Assembly (NCBI GenBank): GCA_902622595.1
Contig: CACNQM010000004.1
Span: 124,001-188,000 of the forward strand
DNA from: an uncultured Bacteroidota bacterium
Lineage (GTDB): Bacteria; Bacteroidota; Bacteroidia; Flavobacteriales; Flavobacteriaceae
Direction: 5' to 3'
DNA length: 64,000 nt
Shown piece after piece: positions 18,974-28,012 of the stretch. The notes under the pieces were generated by a model. The model saw nothing but the letters and a program-made list of their open reading frames with translations, searched no databases and had not been told where the DNA came from. The position numbers and the translations under genes were made by a program. How positions within the stretch are numbered: the first letter of the stretch is position 1; each line of letters starts with the position of its first letter.

Positions 18974-19753
18974 TTATAGTTCTTTAATTTTTATATTTTT
19001 GAACCTAACACTCCAACCATGGTCTTGTAATCCTATCTTGCCAGATTGAAATTTACCAAAATATGGAGCATAAGTGTAAAAAATATGATCAGGGCTTAAT
19101 CCAAAAAAATAATTGTCAGAACTAAATTTTGATCGAGAAATCAATTTGTCCCATTCTTCACCATAAAGTGGAAAAGAATATACATATTTACCATTCAAAG
19201 TAATTGATCCTTCATTCCTCTTATTATCTACTCTCAAAACCAAGTGGTTCCACTCGCCGTGAGGATTATATTTAATTTCTCCTATAGGCTTTAGATCATA
19301 TAATGCAGGAGCCTTATGATAATTGCTTAACCTTTCATTTTTACCATTAAATTTTTTTAAATAATCTAATAAATCTTGTTGACTTGTTTCAAAGAAATAA
19401 TCATTATCCAAAATTTGTATCTCTGGACCTGTTTTCCATGGTGCGTCAACTTCTTCAATTTCTCTTACATTAAAAAAAACACCGCTATTACCACCTCTGG
19501 GTATTTTCCATTCCAAGGATAGTTCAAAATCGAAAAATTCTTTTTCATACAAAATATCATTACCCCTGCTAATATTGTCATTATTTGAATTTAAAACGAG
19601 CTCACCATCCTCTATATACCAAGCTTCACTCATTTTATTGCTTTTGAATTGATGCCATCCTTCTAAAGAGCTACCATCAAAAAGATATTTCCAATCTGAC
19701 TCCTGAGAAATTAATGAACTTGAAATAAAAAGAAAAATAATTAGCCTTATCAT
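18974..19753 (-). CDS. secreted DUF1080 protein (3-keto-disaccharide hydrolase-like), copy 2
   Basis: Paralogue of the next gene downstream, 259 residues, with signal peptide [17 protein letters not shown]. Shared landmarks: WKYLFDGSSLEGWHQF, WKIPRGGNSGVFFNV, GPEIQILDN, NPHGEWNHLVLRVDN, FQSGKIGLQDHGWSVRFKNI. Compared with copy 1 it has an insertion around residues 120-140 (the DLLDYLKKFNGKNE region). Two adjacent copies suggest division of labour on related keto-sugars. It is two bases after the TIM-barrel gene in the same operon. The predicted location is periplasm or surface. Confidence 0.85.
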   Translation of the reverse strand: MIRLIIFLFISSSLISQESDWKYLFDGSSLEGWHQFKSNKMSEAWYIEDGELVLNSNNDNISRGNDILYEKEFFDFELSLEWKIPRGGNSGVFFNVREIEEVDAPWKTGPEIQILDNDYFFETSQQDLLDYLKKFNGKNERLSNYHKAPALYDLKPIGEIKYNPHGEWNHLVLRVDNKRNEGSITLNGKYVYSFPLYGEEWDKLISRSKFSSDNYFFGLSPDHIFYTYAPYFGKFQSGKIGLQDHGWSVRFKNIKIKEL

Positions 19754-19755
19754 AT

Positions 19756-20808
19756 TTAAATATTTAAAATGTTTCTTAAATCTTCATCATTTTTTTTGCC
19801 TCCTGCAAAATCATCGAATTTTTTATCGGTGCAATTAATTATTAAATCTTGAATAATTTTTGCACCTTCGGTTGCTCCCTGTTCAGGACTTTTGATACAA
19901 CATTCCCACTCCAAAACTGCCCATACATCACATCCGTATTGAGTTAATTTTGAGAAGATAGTTTTAAAATCAATTTGACCATCTCCCAATGATCTATACC
20001 TTCCAGCTCTATCAGCCCAATCTAAATAACCACCGAAAGCTCCTTTTTTACCTGTTGGATTAAACTCAGCATCTTTTACATGAAAAGACTTTATATGCTC
20101 ATGATAATGATCAATATATGCTATGTAGTCTAGCTGTTGAAGTATAAAATGACTTGGATCGTACAATATATTTACCCTCTTATGGTTATTTGTAGCCTTA
20201 AGAAAACGTTCAAATGTTATACCATCATGAAGATCTTCACCTGGATGAATTTCATAGCAAACATCAACCCCATTTTCATCAAACACATTTAAAATTGGGA
20301 GCCATCTTTTTGCCAATTCCTCAAATCCCATTTCAACTAACCCTTTTGGAGCTTGCGGCCATGGATGCCATGTATGCCATAGAAGAGCTCCAGAAAAAGT
20401 CGCATGAGCCTTTAGTCCAAGTTTTTTACTAGCAACTGCAGCTTTTTTCACTGTCTCAACTGCCCACTTAGTTCTCTCTTTTGGATTCTTTTTTAAATTA
20501 TCAGGTGCAAAATTATCAAACATCAAATCATATGCAGGATGAACTGCAACAAGCTGCCCTTGAAGATGAGTAGATAGCTCAGTAATTTCAAGACCATAGG
20601 ATCTAACTTTACCAATTAACTCGTCACAGTAATCTTGACTGTTAGACGCTTTATCTAAATCAATTAATGAACTCTCCCATGTTGGAATTTGAATACCCTT
20701 ATAACCTAGCTCAGATGCCCACTTACACATACCATCAAGAGAATTAAATGGTTCAGATTTATCTACAAATTGAGCAAGAAATACTGCAGGTCCTTTTATA
20801 GTCTTCAT
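19756..20808 (-). CDS. sugar phosphate isomerase/epimerase-like TIM-barrel protein
   Basis: Xylose-isomerase-like (AP endonuclease 2 family) TIM barrel, 350 residues, without signal peptide, hence cytoplasmic. Metal and sugar site candidates: CYEIHPGED near residue 187, NILYDPSHF near 219, SFHVKDAEF near 243 and AVLEWECC near the C-terminus. The last part contains a GRYRSLGDGQID motif common in this subfamily. In related clusters such proteins epimerise or isomerise 3-keto sugars; that role here is inferred from neighbours (DUF1080, Gfo/Idh/MocA). Confidence 0.85.
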   Translation of the reverse strand: MKTIKGPAVFLAQFVDKSEPFNSLDGMCKWASELGYKGIQIPTWESSLIDLDKASNSQDYCDELIGKVRSYGLEITELSTHLQGQLVAVHPAYDLMFDNFAPDNLKKNPKERTKWAVETVKKAAVASKKLGLKAHATFSGALLWHTWHPWPQAPKGLVEMGFEELAKRWLPILNVFDENGVDVCYEIHPGEDLHDGITFERFLKATNNHKRVNILYDPSHFILQQLDYIAYIDHYHEHIKSFHVKDAEFNPTGKKGAFGGYLDWADRAGRYRSLGDGQIDFKTIFSKLTQYGCDVWAVLEWECCIKSPEQGATEGAKIIQDLIINCTDKKFDDFAGGKKNDEDLRNILNI

Positions 20809-20809
20809 T

Positions 20810-21946
20810 TTATTTTAATTTTATCCATGTGTTACCCTTTTGATGAGACTCAACAGCCTTTTCAATAAATAACATTCCTCTTAGACCATCATTTAGAGTA
20901 GGGTACTCTCCATCAAATTCTTTTTCCCCTCTGATCTCTCTTGCAACACCATTATATATATTCGCCATAGAGTCAAACATACCTTCAGGATGTCCAGGTG
21001 GTAATTTAGCCGAAATTTTTGAAAAATCAGAATTGTAATCGTGACCTGGTTTAAGAATCTGAAGAGGGTTTGAGTCACTTAAATGATTTAAATAATTTGG
21101 ATTTTCTTGTTGCCATTTTAACCCACCTTTTCTTCCATATATTGCAACTGTAAAACAATTCTCTTCACCTGTAGCTATCTGACTAGCTCTAATGACTCCT
21201 TTTATTTTATCTGAAAATCGAATTAAAATTGTGCCATCAACGTCCATTGTATTATCATCATAAACATAATTTAAATCAGACAAGAGTTCTTGTACTTCCA
21301 TTCCAGTTACATATTCTAACATGTCAAAAGCATGTGTGCCAATATCACCAATACAACAGCTTATTCCAGACTTATCAGGTTGAAGTCTCCATGTTTCAGA
21401 TCTTTTAACAGTATCATGAATAATAGGATTAATCCAGCCTTGGTAGTATTGAAGATCTACTCTTTGAATGTCACCAATTATGCCATTTTTTATCATCTCT
21501 TTCATCTGCCTGATCATTGGGTATCCAGTGTAAGTATAAGTAACAGCAAAAGTCAATTCTTTAGATTTATAAATTCTTTCTAAATCAAGAGCCTCTTCAT
21601 AAGTAGTTGTCATAGGCTTTTCACAAATGACATTAAAATTATTTTCAAGGAGCTTTTTAGCCATAGGATAGTGAAGAAAGTTGGGGGTCAATATTGAGAC
21701 AACTTGCATTCTTTGACTTTTGTCTAATTTTAACTCTTCTTGAATCATTTTGTCATAGTCTTCATAAACTCGTGATTCATCAAGGCCAATCTCTTTTGCA
21801 AATTTTACATTTTCAGAGTAATCTGGATTAAAAACACCACCAATTATAGAGTATTTGTCGTGCATTGATGAAGCAATTCTATGAACAATTCCGATTAAAG
21901 AATCTCCACCGCCACCAAGAATTCCTAATCTAATTTTACTTTTCAA
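20810..21946 (-). CDS. Gfo/Idh/MocA-family oxidoreductase
   Basis: NAD(P)-dependent sugar oxidoreductase, cytoplasmic. N-terminal Rossmann fold: LGILGGGGDSLIG at residues 7-19. The family signature EKPMTTTYEEA is near residue 110 (the catalytic Lys in EKP). The C-terminal alpha/beta domain includes DIGTHAFDMLEYVTG, whose His is the usual catalytic partner. Length 378. It overlaps the 3' end of the MFS gene by 11 bases and precedes the TIM-barrel gene by one base. The likely substrate is a keto-sugar or its reduced form, inferred from context. Confidence 0.9.
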   Translation of the reverse strand: MKSKIRLGILGGGGDSLIGIVHRIASSMHDKYSIIGGVFNPDYSENVKFAKEIGLDESRVYEDYDKMIQEELKLDKSQRMQVVSILTPNFLHYPMAKKLLENNFNVICEKPMTTTYEEALDLERIYKSKELTFAVTYTYTGYPMIRQMKEMIKNGIIGDIQRVDLQYYQGWINPIIHDTVKRSETWRLQPDKSGISCCIGDIGTHAFDMLEYVTGMEVQELLSDLNYVYDDNTMDVDGTILIRFSDKIKGVIRASQIATGEENCFTVAIYGRKGGLKWQQENPNYLNHLSDSNPLQILKPGHDYNSDFSKISAKLPPGHPEGMFDSMANIYNGVAREIRGEKEFDGEYPTLNDGLRGMLFIEKAVESHQKGNTWIKLK

Positions 21947-23147
21947 TTTCTATTTTTTCGTTTTTATATATTATTATAAATAATACGAATACTACAAATG
22001 CAAAAGTCGCTGGTATTGTCCATATTTCGGACCAATTGTGCCCACCGTCTATTGCATAGATATCTGTTACTCTTCCAGCAAGTCTAAATCCAATTAACAT
22101 ACCTATTCCATAAACTGCAAGAGTTATTAGACCCTGCGCAGCACTTTTATATTTTTCTCCAGCTTTAAAGTCAGTATATATTTGACCTGAAACAAAGAAA
22201 AAGTCATAACATACACCATGTAAGATTATTCCAAAAATGAGCATCCAAATATTAGATCCTGTATCTCCAAAAGCAAAAAGCACATATCTTAATGCCCAAG
22301 CAAACATACCTACTGCAAGAGTAGTTTTAATACCATACTTTTTTAAGAAAACAGGAAGTAACAATATAAATAGAGCCTCAGAAATCTGACCCAAAGTCAT
22401 AACACCCGCAGCATTAGCCATACCAAGTTCATTTAAGAATAAATTAGCATCTGCATAATAAAATGACAAAGGAATTGAAATTAAAATTGATGATATAAAA
22501 AATATTAAGTATTTCGAGTCATTGAGTAATTTTAAAGCATCAAGGCCAAGAATTTCTTTTAAACTTGGGCTAGAGGAATTCTTTCCTTTTGGGGGAGTCT
22601 TAGGCAATGTAAAGCTGAAAACACCAAGAATTACTGAAACAATAGCAGCTAAGTAGAAAGTATATTCAAGTGTTTGACTTGCTTCCCAACCAACACCATA
22701 ACTTATTACTAAACCTGCTACAACCCAACCAATTGTGCCCCAAACCCTAATTTTTGGGAATTCTTTTGATGGATCAGACATTTGTCTAAAAGAAATGGAG
22801 TTTACCAGCGCTAAAGTTGGCATATAAAGTATCATATATATGAGTATGTAAGGGAAAAAACTTTCAAACCCCATGGCTATCGAACACATAAATAAAAGTC
22901 CACCACCAATAATATGAATTAATGCAAGAATTTTTTCTGCATCAAAGTACCTATCAGCTATAAGTCCTATAATAAATGGAGCAATTATTGCTCCCCAAGA
23001 TTGAGTCTCATATGCAAGACCAATCTGTGCTCCAGACGAATTGAAGGATTGGGAAAGAAATGTCCCCATTGTAACAAACCAACATCCCCAGATAAAAAAT
23101 TCCAGAAACATCATTATACTTAATCTAATATTTATTGACTTATTCAT
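21936..23147 (-). CDS. MFS transporter, nucleoside/H+ symporter-like (NupG family)
   Basis: Inner-membrane carrier with about 12 hydrophobic helices (403 residues). The N-terminus MMFLEFFIWGCWFVTMGTFL and GAIIAPFIIGLIADRYF are typical of the nucleoside:H+ symporter-like branch, which in Bacteroidota is often encoded with Gfo/Idh/MocA and TIM-barrel genes, so it probably imports a sugar or keto-sugar rather than a nucleoside. It lies between the two arms of the minus-strand sugar operon and overlaps the oxidoreductase gene. Confidence 0.88.
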   Translation of the reverse strand: MNKSINIRLSIMMFLEFFIWGCWFVTMGTFLSQSFNSSGAQIGLAYETQSWGAIIAPFIIGLIADRYFDAEKILALIHIIGGGLLFMCSIAMGFESFFPYILIYMILYMPTLALVNSISFRQMSDPSKEFPKIRVWGTIGWVVAGLVISYGVGWEASQTLEYTFYLAAIVSVILGVFSFTLPKTPPKGKNSSSPSLKEILGLDALKLLNDSKYLIFFISSILISIPLSFYYADANLFLNELGMANAAGVMTLGQISEALFILLLPVFLKKYGIKTTLAVGMFAWALRYVLFAFGDTGSNIWMLIFGIILHGVCYDFFFVSGQIYTDFKAGEKYKSAAQGLITLAVYGIGMLIGFRLAGRVTDIYAIDGGHNWSEIWTIPATFAFVVFVLFIIIYKNEKIEIEK

Positions 23148-23153
23148 TCTCTA

Positions 23154-24107
23154 TTATATTGATTGACCAATTTTAATTAATAAATCTCTGGTTGCCTTAA
23201 TTCCATCAATTTCTGAAAGTCTACTTCCCTCATATTCAACACCTATAAAACCGTTATAACCAAAATTTTTAACTATTCTAAGCATTTTTTCATAATCAAT
23301 TGTCTTTTCATTTCCATTACTGTCAAAATCATTCGACTTGGCACTTACTGCATATGCTCTAGGCATCATCTCCTCAACACCTTTGTATAAATCATAAATT
23401 TCAGGACATTCACCACCAAAAATATTACCATAACCTGAAACCATACAAAAATTTCCAAAATCAGGAAGTGTTCCACAATTTTTCATGTTTACACTATTTA
23501 TAACCTCCATTAAAACTGGAATATTGGATGATAGTTGACCATGGTTTTCAACAATAACATTAATATTTAAGCTTTGAGCATAACTTGCAAGCTTAGTAAG
23601 ACTGTCCACAGAATACTCTTTCCATTTATTTTTATTATTTGTACCATGTAGATTTACTCTAATACTTTTACACCCAGATTCATTAGCTGCATCTACCCAT
23701 AATTTGTGATTATCAATTGATTGGTTTCTTCTATTTCTATTTTCATCAGCTAAGTCTCCTTCACTATCAATCATAATTAATACATTTTCAATCCCATTCT
23801 CCTTTGCTAACTTACTATTTTCTTTAGCCCAAAACTTTACTGATGTAATTTTATCACCACCTGATGTATTCATAACACCTTTGTATAATTGATTAACATA
23901 TTCTAAGCCACCAAAACCTAAATCTTTAGCAACTTTTGCAAAACTATACGGTGACATTGATCCATATCTAATACTTTTATTGAAGGACCATTGAGCAAGA
24001 GAAAGTTTAAAAAAAGGTTCTCTAAATAAATTGAAAGATAGGTGACCTAATGAGGATATACTAAGTGCACTAGTTGAAGCTAATTTGATAAATTCTTTGC
24101 GTTTCAT
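23154..24107 (-). CDS. TIM-barrel sugar isomerase/epimerase-like protein with N-terminal export signal
   Basis: 317-residue xylose-isomerase-like TIM barrel with an N-terminal KRKEFIKLASTSALSISS stretch, which resembles the exported versions of this family (a Tat-like signal, but with KRK rather than RR). Metal-site candidates: IVENHGQLS near residue 190, LPDFGNF near 219, VSAKSND near 255 and IGVEYEGSRL near 292. First gene of the minus-strand sugar operon; the spacer to the divergent GMC gene (24108-24203) should hold both promoters. Likely a periplasmic partner of the GMC dehydrogenase; the substrate is inferred only. Confidence 0.82.
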   Translation of the reverse strand: MKRKEFIKLASTSALSISSLGHLSFNLFREPFFKLSLAQWSFNKSIRYGSMSPYSFAKVAKDLGFGGLEYVNQLYKGVMNTSGGDKITSVKFWAKENSKLAKENGIENVLIMIDSEGDLADENRNRRNQSIDNHKLWVDAANESGCKSIRVNLHGTNNKNKWKEYSVDSLTKLASYAQSLNINVIVENHGQLSSNIPVLMEVINSVNMKNCGTLPDFGNFCMVSGYGNIFGGECPEIYDLYKGVEEMMPRAYAVSAKSNDFDSNGNEKTIDYEKMLRIVKNFGYNGFIGVEYEGSRLSEIDGIKATRDLLIKIGQSI

Positions 24108-24203
24108 ATTAAATGGTTTTATATACTATAAATATAAATTTAAATATTTAATTATGATTTAAAATATTTAATGTTAAATTAGAATGATTTCTAAATAGGT
24201 TAA

Positions 24204-25904
24204 ATGGAAAATAAATTTGATGCTATAGTTATTGGAACTGGTATAAGTGGTGGTTGGGCAGCTAAAGAACTCACTGAAAAAGGATTAAAGACACTTGTAC
24301 TAGAAAGAGGCAGAATGGTAAGGCACATTGAAGATTACCCTACCATGAACATGCATCCTTGGGAATTTGAAGCAGGCAATACTAAGACTCAACAACTATA
24401 TAAGGACCATCCAAAACAAACTAGGACAGGTCAATGTACAGAATCTACTAAACATTTTTGGGTGAATGATAATGATCATCCCTACAATGAAGAAAAGCCA
24501 TTTAATTGGATTAGGGGATATCATGTTGGAGGAAGATCGTTAATGTGGGGAAGGCAAACATACAGACTTAGTGACCTTGATTTCGAAGCAAACATAAATG
24601 ATGGTTTTGGGGTTGACTGGCCAATTAGATATAAAGATATTTCTCCATGGTATGACTATGTTGAGGAATATATTGGAGTTAGTGGGGAAAAACTGGGTTT
24701 ATCACACTTCCCAGATGGTAAATTTTTGAAACCTCTGGATCTAAATTGTGCAGAAAAATATCTCAAAGAAAAGATATATGAGAATTACAATGACAGAATA
24801 TTAACTTCTGCCAGAGTTGCTCATATTACAGAAGGAACTAAACCTGGACTTGGGCGTGTTACATGTCAGAATAGAAATTTATGTAGAAGAGGGTGTCCTT
24901 ACGGTGCATACTTTAGTAGTAACTCCTCTACATTACCTGCAGCTGAGGCTACGGGTAATATGACTTTAAGACCTCACTCAATAGTATACGAGATAATTTA
25001 TGATGAAAATGAGAAAAGAGCGACAGGTGTTAAGGTAATTGATGCAGAAACAAATTTAACCTATGAATTTTTTTCTAAAGTAATTTTTGTTTGTGCATCT
25101 ACTATTCCCTCTACATCAATTTTATTACAATCTAAGTCAAATAGATTTCCAAATGGTATGGGAAATGATTCTGGAGAGCTAGGTCATAACCTTATGGATC
25201 ATCATTTTATAATTGGAGCAGGAGGATATTTAGACGACTTTTCTGATAAAACAGAATATGGTCGTAGGCCTGGTGGAATTTTTGTCCCGAGGTTTAGAAA
25301 CATTAATAAAAAAACAAAAATGAAAAATTTTGTAAGGGGTTATGGGTATCAAGGCGGTGGAGGCATTGGTTTGAATTCAATTGATTCAGTAAAAGAGATG
25401 TCATCCTTTGGCCCTCAATTTAAAAAATTAATATCTCAACCTGGAAAATGGGGTGCAGGTTTGAGTGGTTTTGGTGAAATTCTTCCAAATCACAATAATA
25501 GGATATACTTAGATTATTCCAAAAAAGATAAATGGAATCTTCCAACAGTTACATTTGATGCAAAATTAGGTAATAATGAATATGAAATGAGAAAAGATAT
25601 GATGAATCAAGCTCAAGAAATGCTTGAAAGATCAGGATTCAAAGGAGTTTATGCATATGATGGAATTGATAGTTATAATTTTGGTCACGGTATTCATGAG
25701 ATGGGAACAGCTAGAATGGGAAGGGACCCAAAAACATCTGTTTTAAACTCTAATAATCAGTTACATTCAGTAAAAAATGTTTACGTTACAGATGGATCTT
25801 GTATGACATCTGGTGGAAATCAAAACCCATCTATTACTTATATGGCACTTACAGCTAGAGCTGTAAGCCATGCAGTAAGTGAGTTAAAAAAAATGAACAT
25901 TTAA
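24204..25904 (+). CDS. GMC-family FAD-dependent sugar dehydrogenase, large subunit
   Basis: Flavoprotein that oxidises a sugar hydroxyl (candidate glucoside 3-dehydrogenase). FAD-binding motif VIGTGISGGWAAKEL is at residues 10-24; GGRSLMWGRQTYRLS is the second GMC signature. A Cys-rich CQNRNLCRRGCPYG segment at about residues 222-235 is typical of membrane-linked GMC dehydrogenases. The C-terminal active site shows HGIHEMGTARMG and GNQNPSIT (catalytic His and Asn). It has no signal peptide of its own, consistent with export piggy-back on the small subunit, which overlaps its stop by one base (TAATG). Length 566. Confidence 0.88.
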   Translation: MENKFDAIVIGTGISGGWAAKELTEKGLKTLVLERGRMVRHIEDYPTMNMHPWEFEAGNTKTQQLYKDHPKQTRTGQCTESTKHFWVNDNDHPYNEEKPFNWIRGYHVGGRSLMWGRQTYRLSDLDFEANINDGFGVDWPIRYKDISPWYDYVEEYIGVSGEKLGLSHFPDGKFLKPLDLNCAEKYLKEKIYENYNDRILTSARVAHITEGTKPGLGRVTCQNRNLCRRGCPYGAYFSSNSSTLPAAEATGNMTLRPHSIVYEIIYDENEKRATGVKVIDAETNLTYEFFSKVIFVCASTIPSTSILLQSKSNRFPNGMGNDSGELGHNLMDHHFIIGAGGYLDDFSDKTEYGRRPGGIFVPRFRNINKKTKMKNFVRGYGYQGGGGIGLNSIDSVKEMSSFGPQFKKLISQPGKWGAGLSGFGEILPNHNNRIYLDYSKKDKWNLPTVTFDAKLGNNEYEMRKDMMNQAQEMLERSGFKGVYAYDGIDSYNFGHGIHEMGTARMGRDPKTSVLNSNNQLHSVKNVYVTDGSCMTSGGNQNPSITYMALTARAVSHAVSELKKMNI

Positions 25905-26473
25905 TGGATAGAAGGAAAGCAATTAAAAATATTGGATTATCATTTGGTACAATTACACTATCAAGCTCTGTTGTATCAATAATTCAAGGATGTCAGACTT
26001 CAGATTCGACTTGGACGCCAAAATTTTTTAATGATTATCAATTGTTAAACCTAGAATTAATAATGGAATCAATAATACCTGAAACGGATACACCTGGAGC
26101 AATATCTTTAAAAATTGTTAGGTTTACTGATTCCTATTTAAATGCTATTTTAAATAAAAATGATAAAGAAATTGCATTAAAAGATTTAAACAAATTTCTT
26201 TCGTTAGTAAAAAAAGAAACAAATAGTGATAATTTGAATTCAGAAATTTTTAGTCAATATCTTTCAAAATATTTAGATAAGAGCAACTTTGAGAATGAAA
26301 ATGAAAAATTCATTTCAAGTTTTCTAGAAAATATAAGAAATCTTACTGTACGATCATATAGGGTAAATGAATATGTGATGTATAATATATTAAATTACAG
26401 ACCTGTTCCTGGAAAATACGATGGATGTGCAGATTTAAATGAATTTGGTATTCAAGGAAGTGTCCCGACTTAG
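25904..26473 (+). CDS. gluconate 2-dehydrogenase subunit 3-like protein
   Basis: Small subunit of a GMC dehydrogenase. The 189-residue protein starts MDRRKAIKNIGLSFG, a Tat-type twin-arginine motif, and runs to IIQGC, a possible lipobox at about Cys30. The family core LNLELIMESIIPETDTPGA follows directly. Such subunits carry the Tat signal for the folded flavin subunit and anchor it. The gene overlaps the GMC stop and ends four bases into the convergent azurin gene. No haem motif is present, so electrons must pass to an external acceptor. Confidence 0.85.
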   Translation: MDRRKAIKNIGLSFGTITLSSSVVSIIQGCQTSDSTWTPKFFNDYQLLNLELIMESIIPETDTPGAISLKIVRFTDSYLNAILNKNDKEIALKDLNKFLSLVKKETNSDNLNSEIFSQYLSKYLDKSNFENENEKFISSFLENIRNLTVRSYRVNEYVMYNILNYRPVPGKYDGCADLNEFGIQGSVPT

Positions 26474-26973
26474 ATTACTATAAATTCCCCCATCATCAAT
26501 TGATAATGACCAGGAAATGTACACATAAACACGTAAGTACCTGGATCAGGTGCATCAAATGTTATTGTATCAGTTTCACCTCCGCCCAACATCTTTGTGT
26601 AGGCAATTTCATTTCCACCCTCAGGAATGTATTCGGTATTTCTTGCACCGGCTGCTCTTAATGCGTATTCATTAACATCAACATCTTTTTTAATTAACAC
26701 AAAATTGTGACCCATAGAGATTGCAGGAAATTTTCCTGTATGATTTAGTTTAAGAGTAACTTTTTGATTAGAATTTACTCGAATAACTTTTTTATCAAAT
26801 TTCATTTGATCATTTGAATTTAAAACTATGTTATTAGATATCATGTTTGTTTGAACAGAAGATGTATCCTCTTTAACTCTTTCATATGTAAACTTTTCTT
26901 TAGTTTCATTAGTGTTGTTACATGAAAAGAGTAAAATTGATAAAAACAAAATAAATACATTTCTCATAGGCAT
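26470..26973 (-). CDS. azurin-like type 1 copper lipoprotein
   Basis: Periplasmic blue-copper electron carrier. The N-terminus is a lipoprotein signal ending LLFSCNN, then an acidic linker, then the azurin domain. Copper ligands are visible: His in SMGHNFVLI, and Cys-x4-His-x3-Met in CTFPGHYQLM. Two in-frame ATGs (26973 and 26967) are possible; the second gives MRNVFILFLS directly. A TAAATTTG box lies just upstream. It converges on the GMC dehydrogenase subunit and could be its electron acceptor, but this is inference; cytochrome oxidase or nitrite reductase partners are equally possible. Confidence 0.9.
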   Translation of the reverse strand: MPMRNVFILFLSILLFSCNNTNETKEKFTYERVKEDTSSVQTNMISNNIVLNSNDQMKFDKKVIRVNSNQKVTLKLNHTGKFPAISMGHNFVLIKKDVDVNEYALRAAGARNTEYIPEGGNEIAYTKMLGGGETDTITFDAPDPGTYVFMCTFPGHYQLMMGEFIVI

Positions 26974-26983
26974 TGATTTTTTT

Positions 26984-26991
26984 CAAATTTA
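26984..26991 (-). promoter_or_regulatory. -7 promoter box of the azurin gene
   Basis: On the minus strand TAAATTTG fits TAnnTTTG, 10-17 bases ahead of the two candidate azurin ATGs, so the leader is very short. No TTG -33 box was found at the expected distance. Confidence 0.4.
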
Positions 26992-27044
26992 TTACAGAAA
27001 ATTTAAAATCACTATAATATTTTATTATTATTTATTATTGTTTA

Positions 27045-27935
27045 TTAGCCATTCTTATTCTTAAGTGAGACTAAGTATACGCCAATAAATACTAGGATAC
27101 ACGACAAAATTTTGATTGTATCTAGTGTATCACTACCAATAATTAAAGCAAAAATTATTGTAATTATTGGCTGAAGATAAATAAACGAACCAACAGTTGT
27201 TGGCGATAAAGTTTTTAATGCATACACATTAAATAGATAAGTTAAGAAGGTAGTACCCATTACAACATATATCATTCTCCAAATAGCAAACCAGGGAAGG
27301 TCAGACCAATTAACTTCTATAAATTGATTGTAAGTAATGGGTGAAGAAAGAATTAAACCAACCAAAAAAAGCCACTTCATCAATGTAAAAATATTATACT
27401 TCTTTGTCAATGGCTTGACAATTACAAGATATCCTGCATATGCAGATGCATTCAAAAGGAAAAAAGAGTTTCCAAGTGGTATGTTTGGAGCATTTATTCC
27501 TGTTTTACTACTATTTAGTATTAGAAAAATCGCACCAGAAAAACCAATAACGATTCCAATTACTTTCTTTAGAGTAATTTTCTCTTTTAAAAAAAAATAG
27601 GAAAGTATTAATACTAAAACTGGGGAGAGCGTAATTATCACTCCACTATTTATTGGGGTTGATAGTTCAAGTCCTCTAAAGAAGGCTAACATATTAGTAC
27701 ACATGCCCAATATAGAAGCAAAAACAATTCTTATAAAATCCTTGGATTCAATTTTCTCTCTTGGTGTAAATAGACTTATTAACCAAAATATTGATGTAGC
27801 CCCTAACAATCTTAACATTATAAATCCAGAAGATCCTATATAAATAGGCATAACTTCCTTGGCTACAGTATGATTAATTCCATAGATGCTAGTTGCCAAG
27901 AATGCAGCAATTAATGCTAAATATCTTTTATTCAT
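27045..27935 (-). CDS. EamA/DMT-family transporter
   Basis: Inner-membrane metabolite exporter of the drug/metabolite superfamily, with ten hydrophobic helices in two EamA repeats (296 residues). The first repeat has FRGLELSTPINSGVIITLSP, the second GTTFLTYLFNVYALKTLSPT, typical for this family. Substrate unknown. Single gene, divergent from the PLP enzyme gene. Confidence 0.9.
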   Translation of the reverse strand: MNKRYLALIAAFLATSIYGINHTVAKEVMPIYIGSSGFIMLRLLGATSIFWLISLFTPREKIESKDFIRIVFASILGMCTNMLAFFRGLELSTPINSGVIITLSPVLVLILSYFFLKEKITLKKVIGIVIGFSGAIFLILNSSKTGINAPNIPLGNSFFLLNASAYAGYLVIVKPLTKKYNIFTLMKWLFLVGLILSSPITYNQFIEVNWSDLPWFAIWRMIYVVMGTTFLTYLFNVYALKTLSPTTVGSFIYLQPIITIIFALIIGSDTLDTIKILSCILVFIGVYLVSLKNKNG

Positions 27936-27999
27936 TTTTAAAATTATCCAACAAAGAAAATCATTTTAAAAGAATCATAAAGCTAATTTCGAATATCTT

Positions 28000-28007
28000 T
28001 ATCTTTG
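28000..28007 (+). promoter_or_regulatory. -7 promoter box of the Cys/Met PLP-enzyme gene
   Basis: TATCTTTG fits TAnnTTTG and ends five bases before the ATG at 28013, so transcription would start at or next to that codon. Either the mRNA is leaderless or translation starts at the next ATG, 28025. Confidence 0.45.
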
Positions 28008-28012
28008 CACTT

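Noticed and set aside
23154-24107. Calling the exported TIM-barrel protein hydroxypyruvate isomerase
   Set aside because: The similarity is only at superfamily level, and the neighbours point to sugar or keto-sugar chemistry.
27893-28012. 40-residue N-terminal extension of the Cys/Met PLP enzyme
   Set aside because: It would overlap the divergent transporter and run through the promoter box; family members start near MKKKMKFNTRAIHGG.
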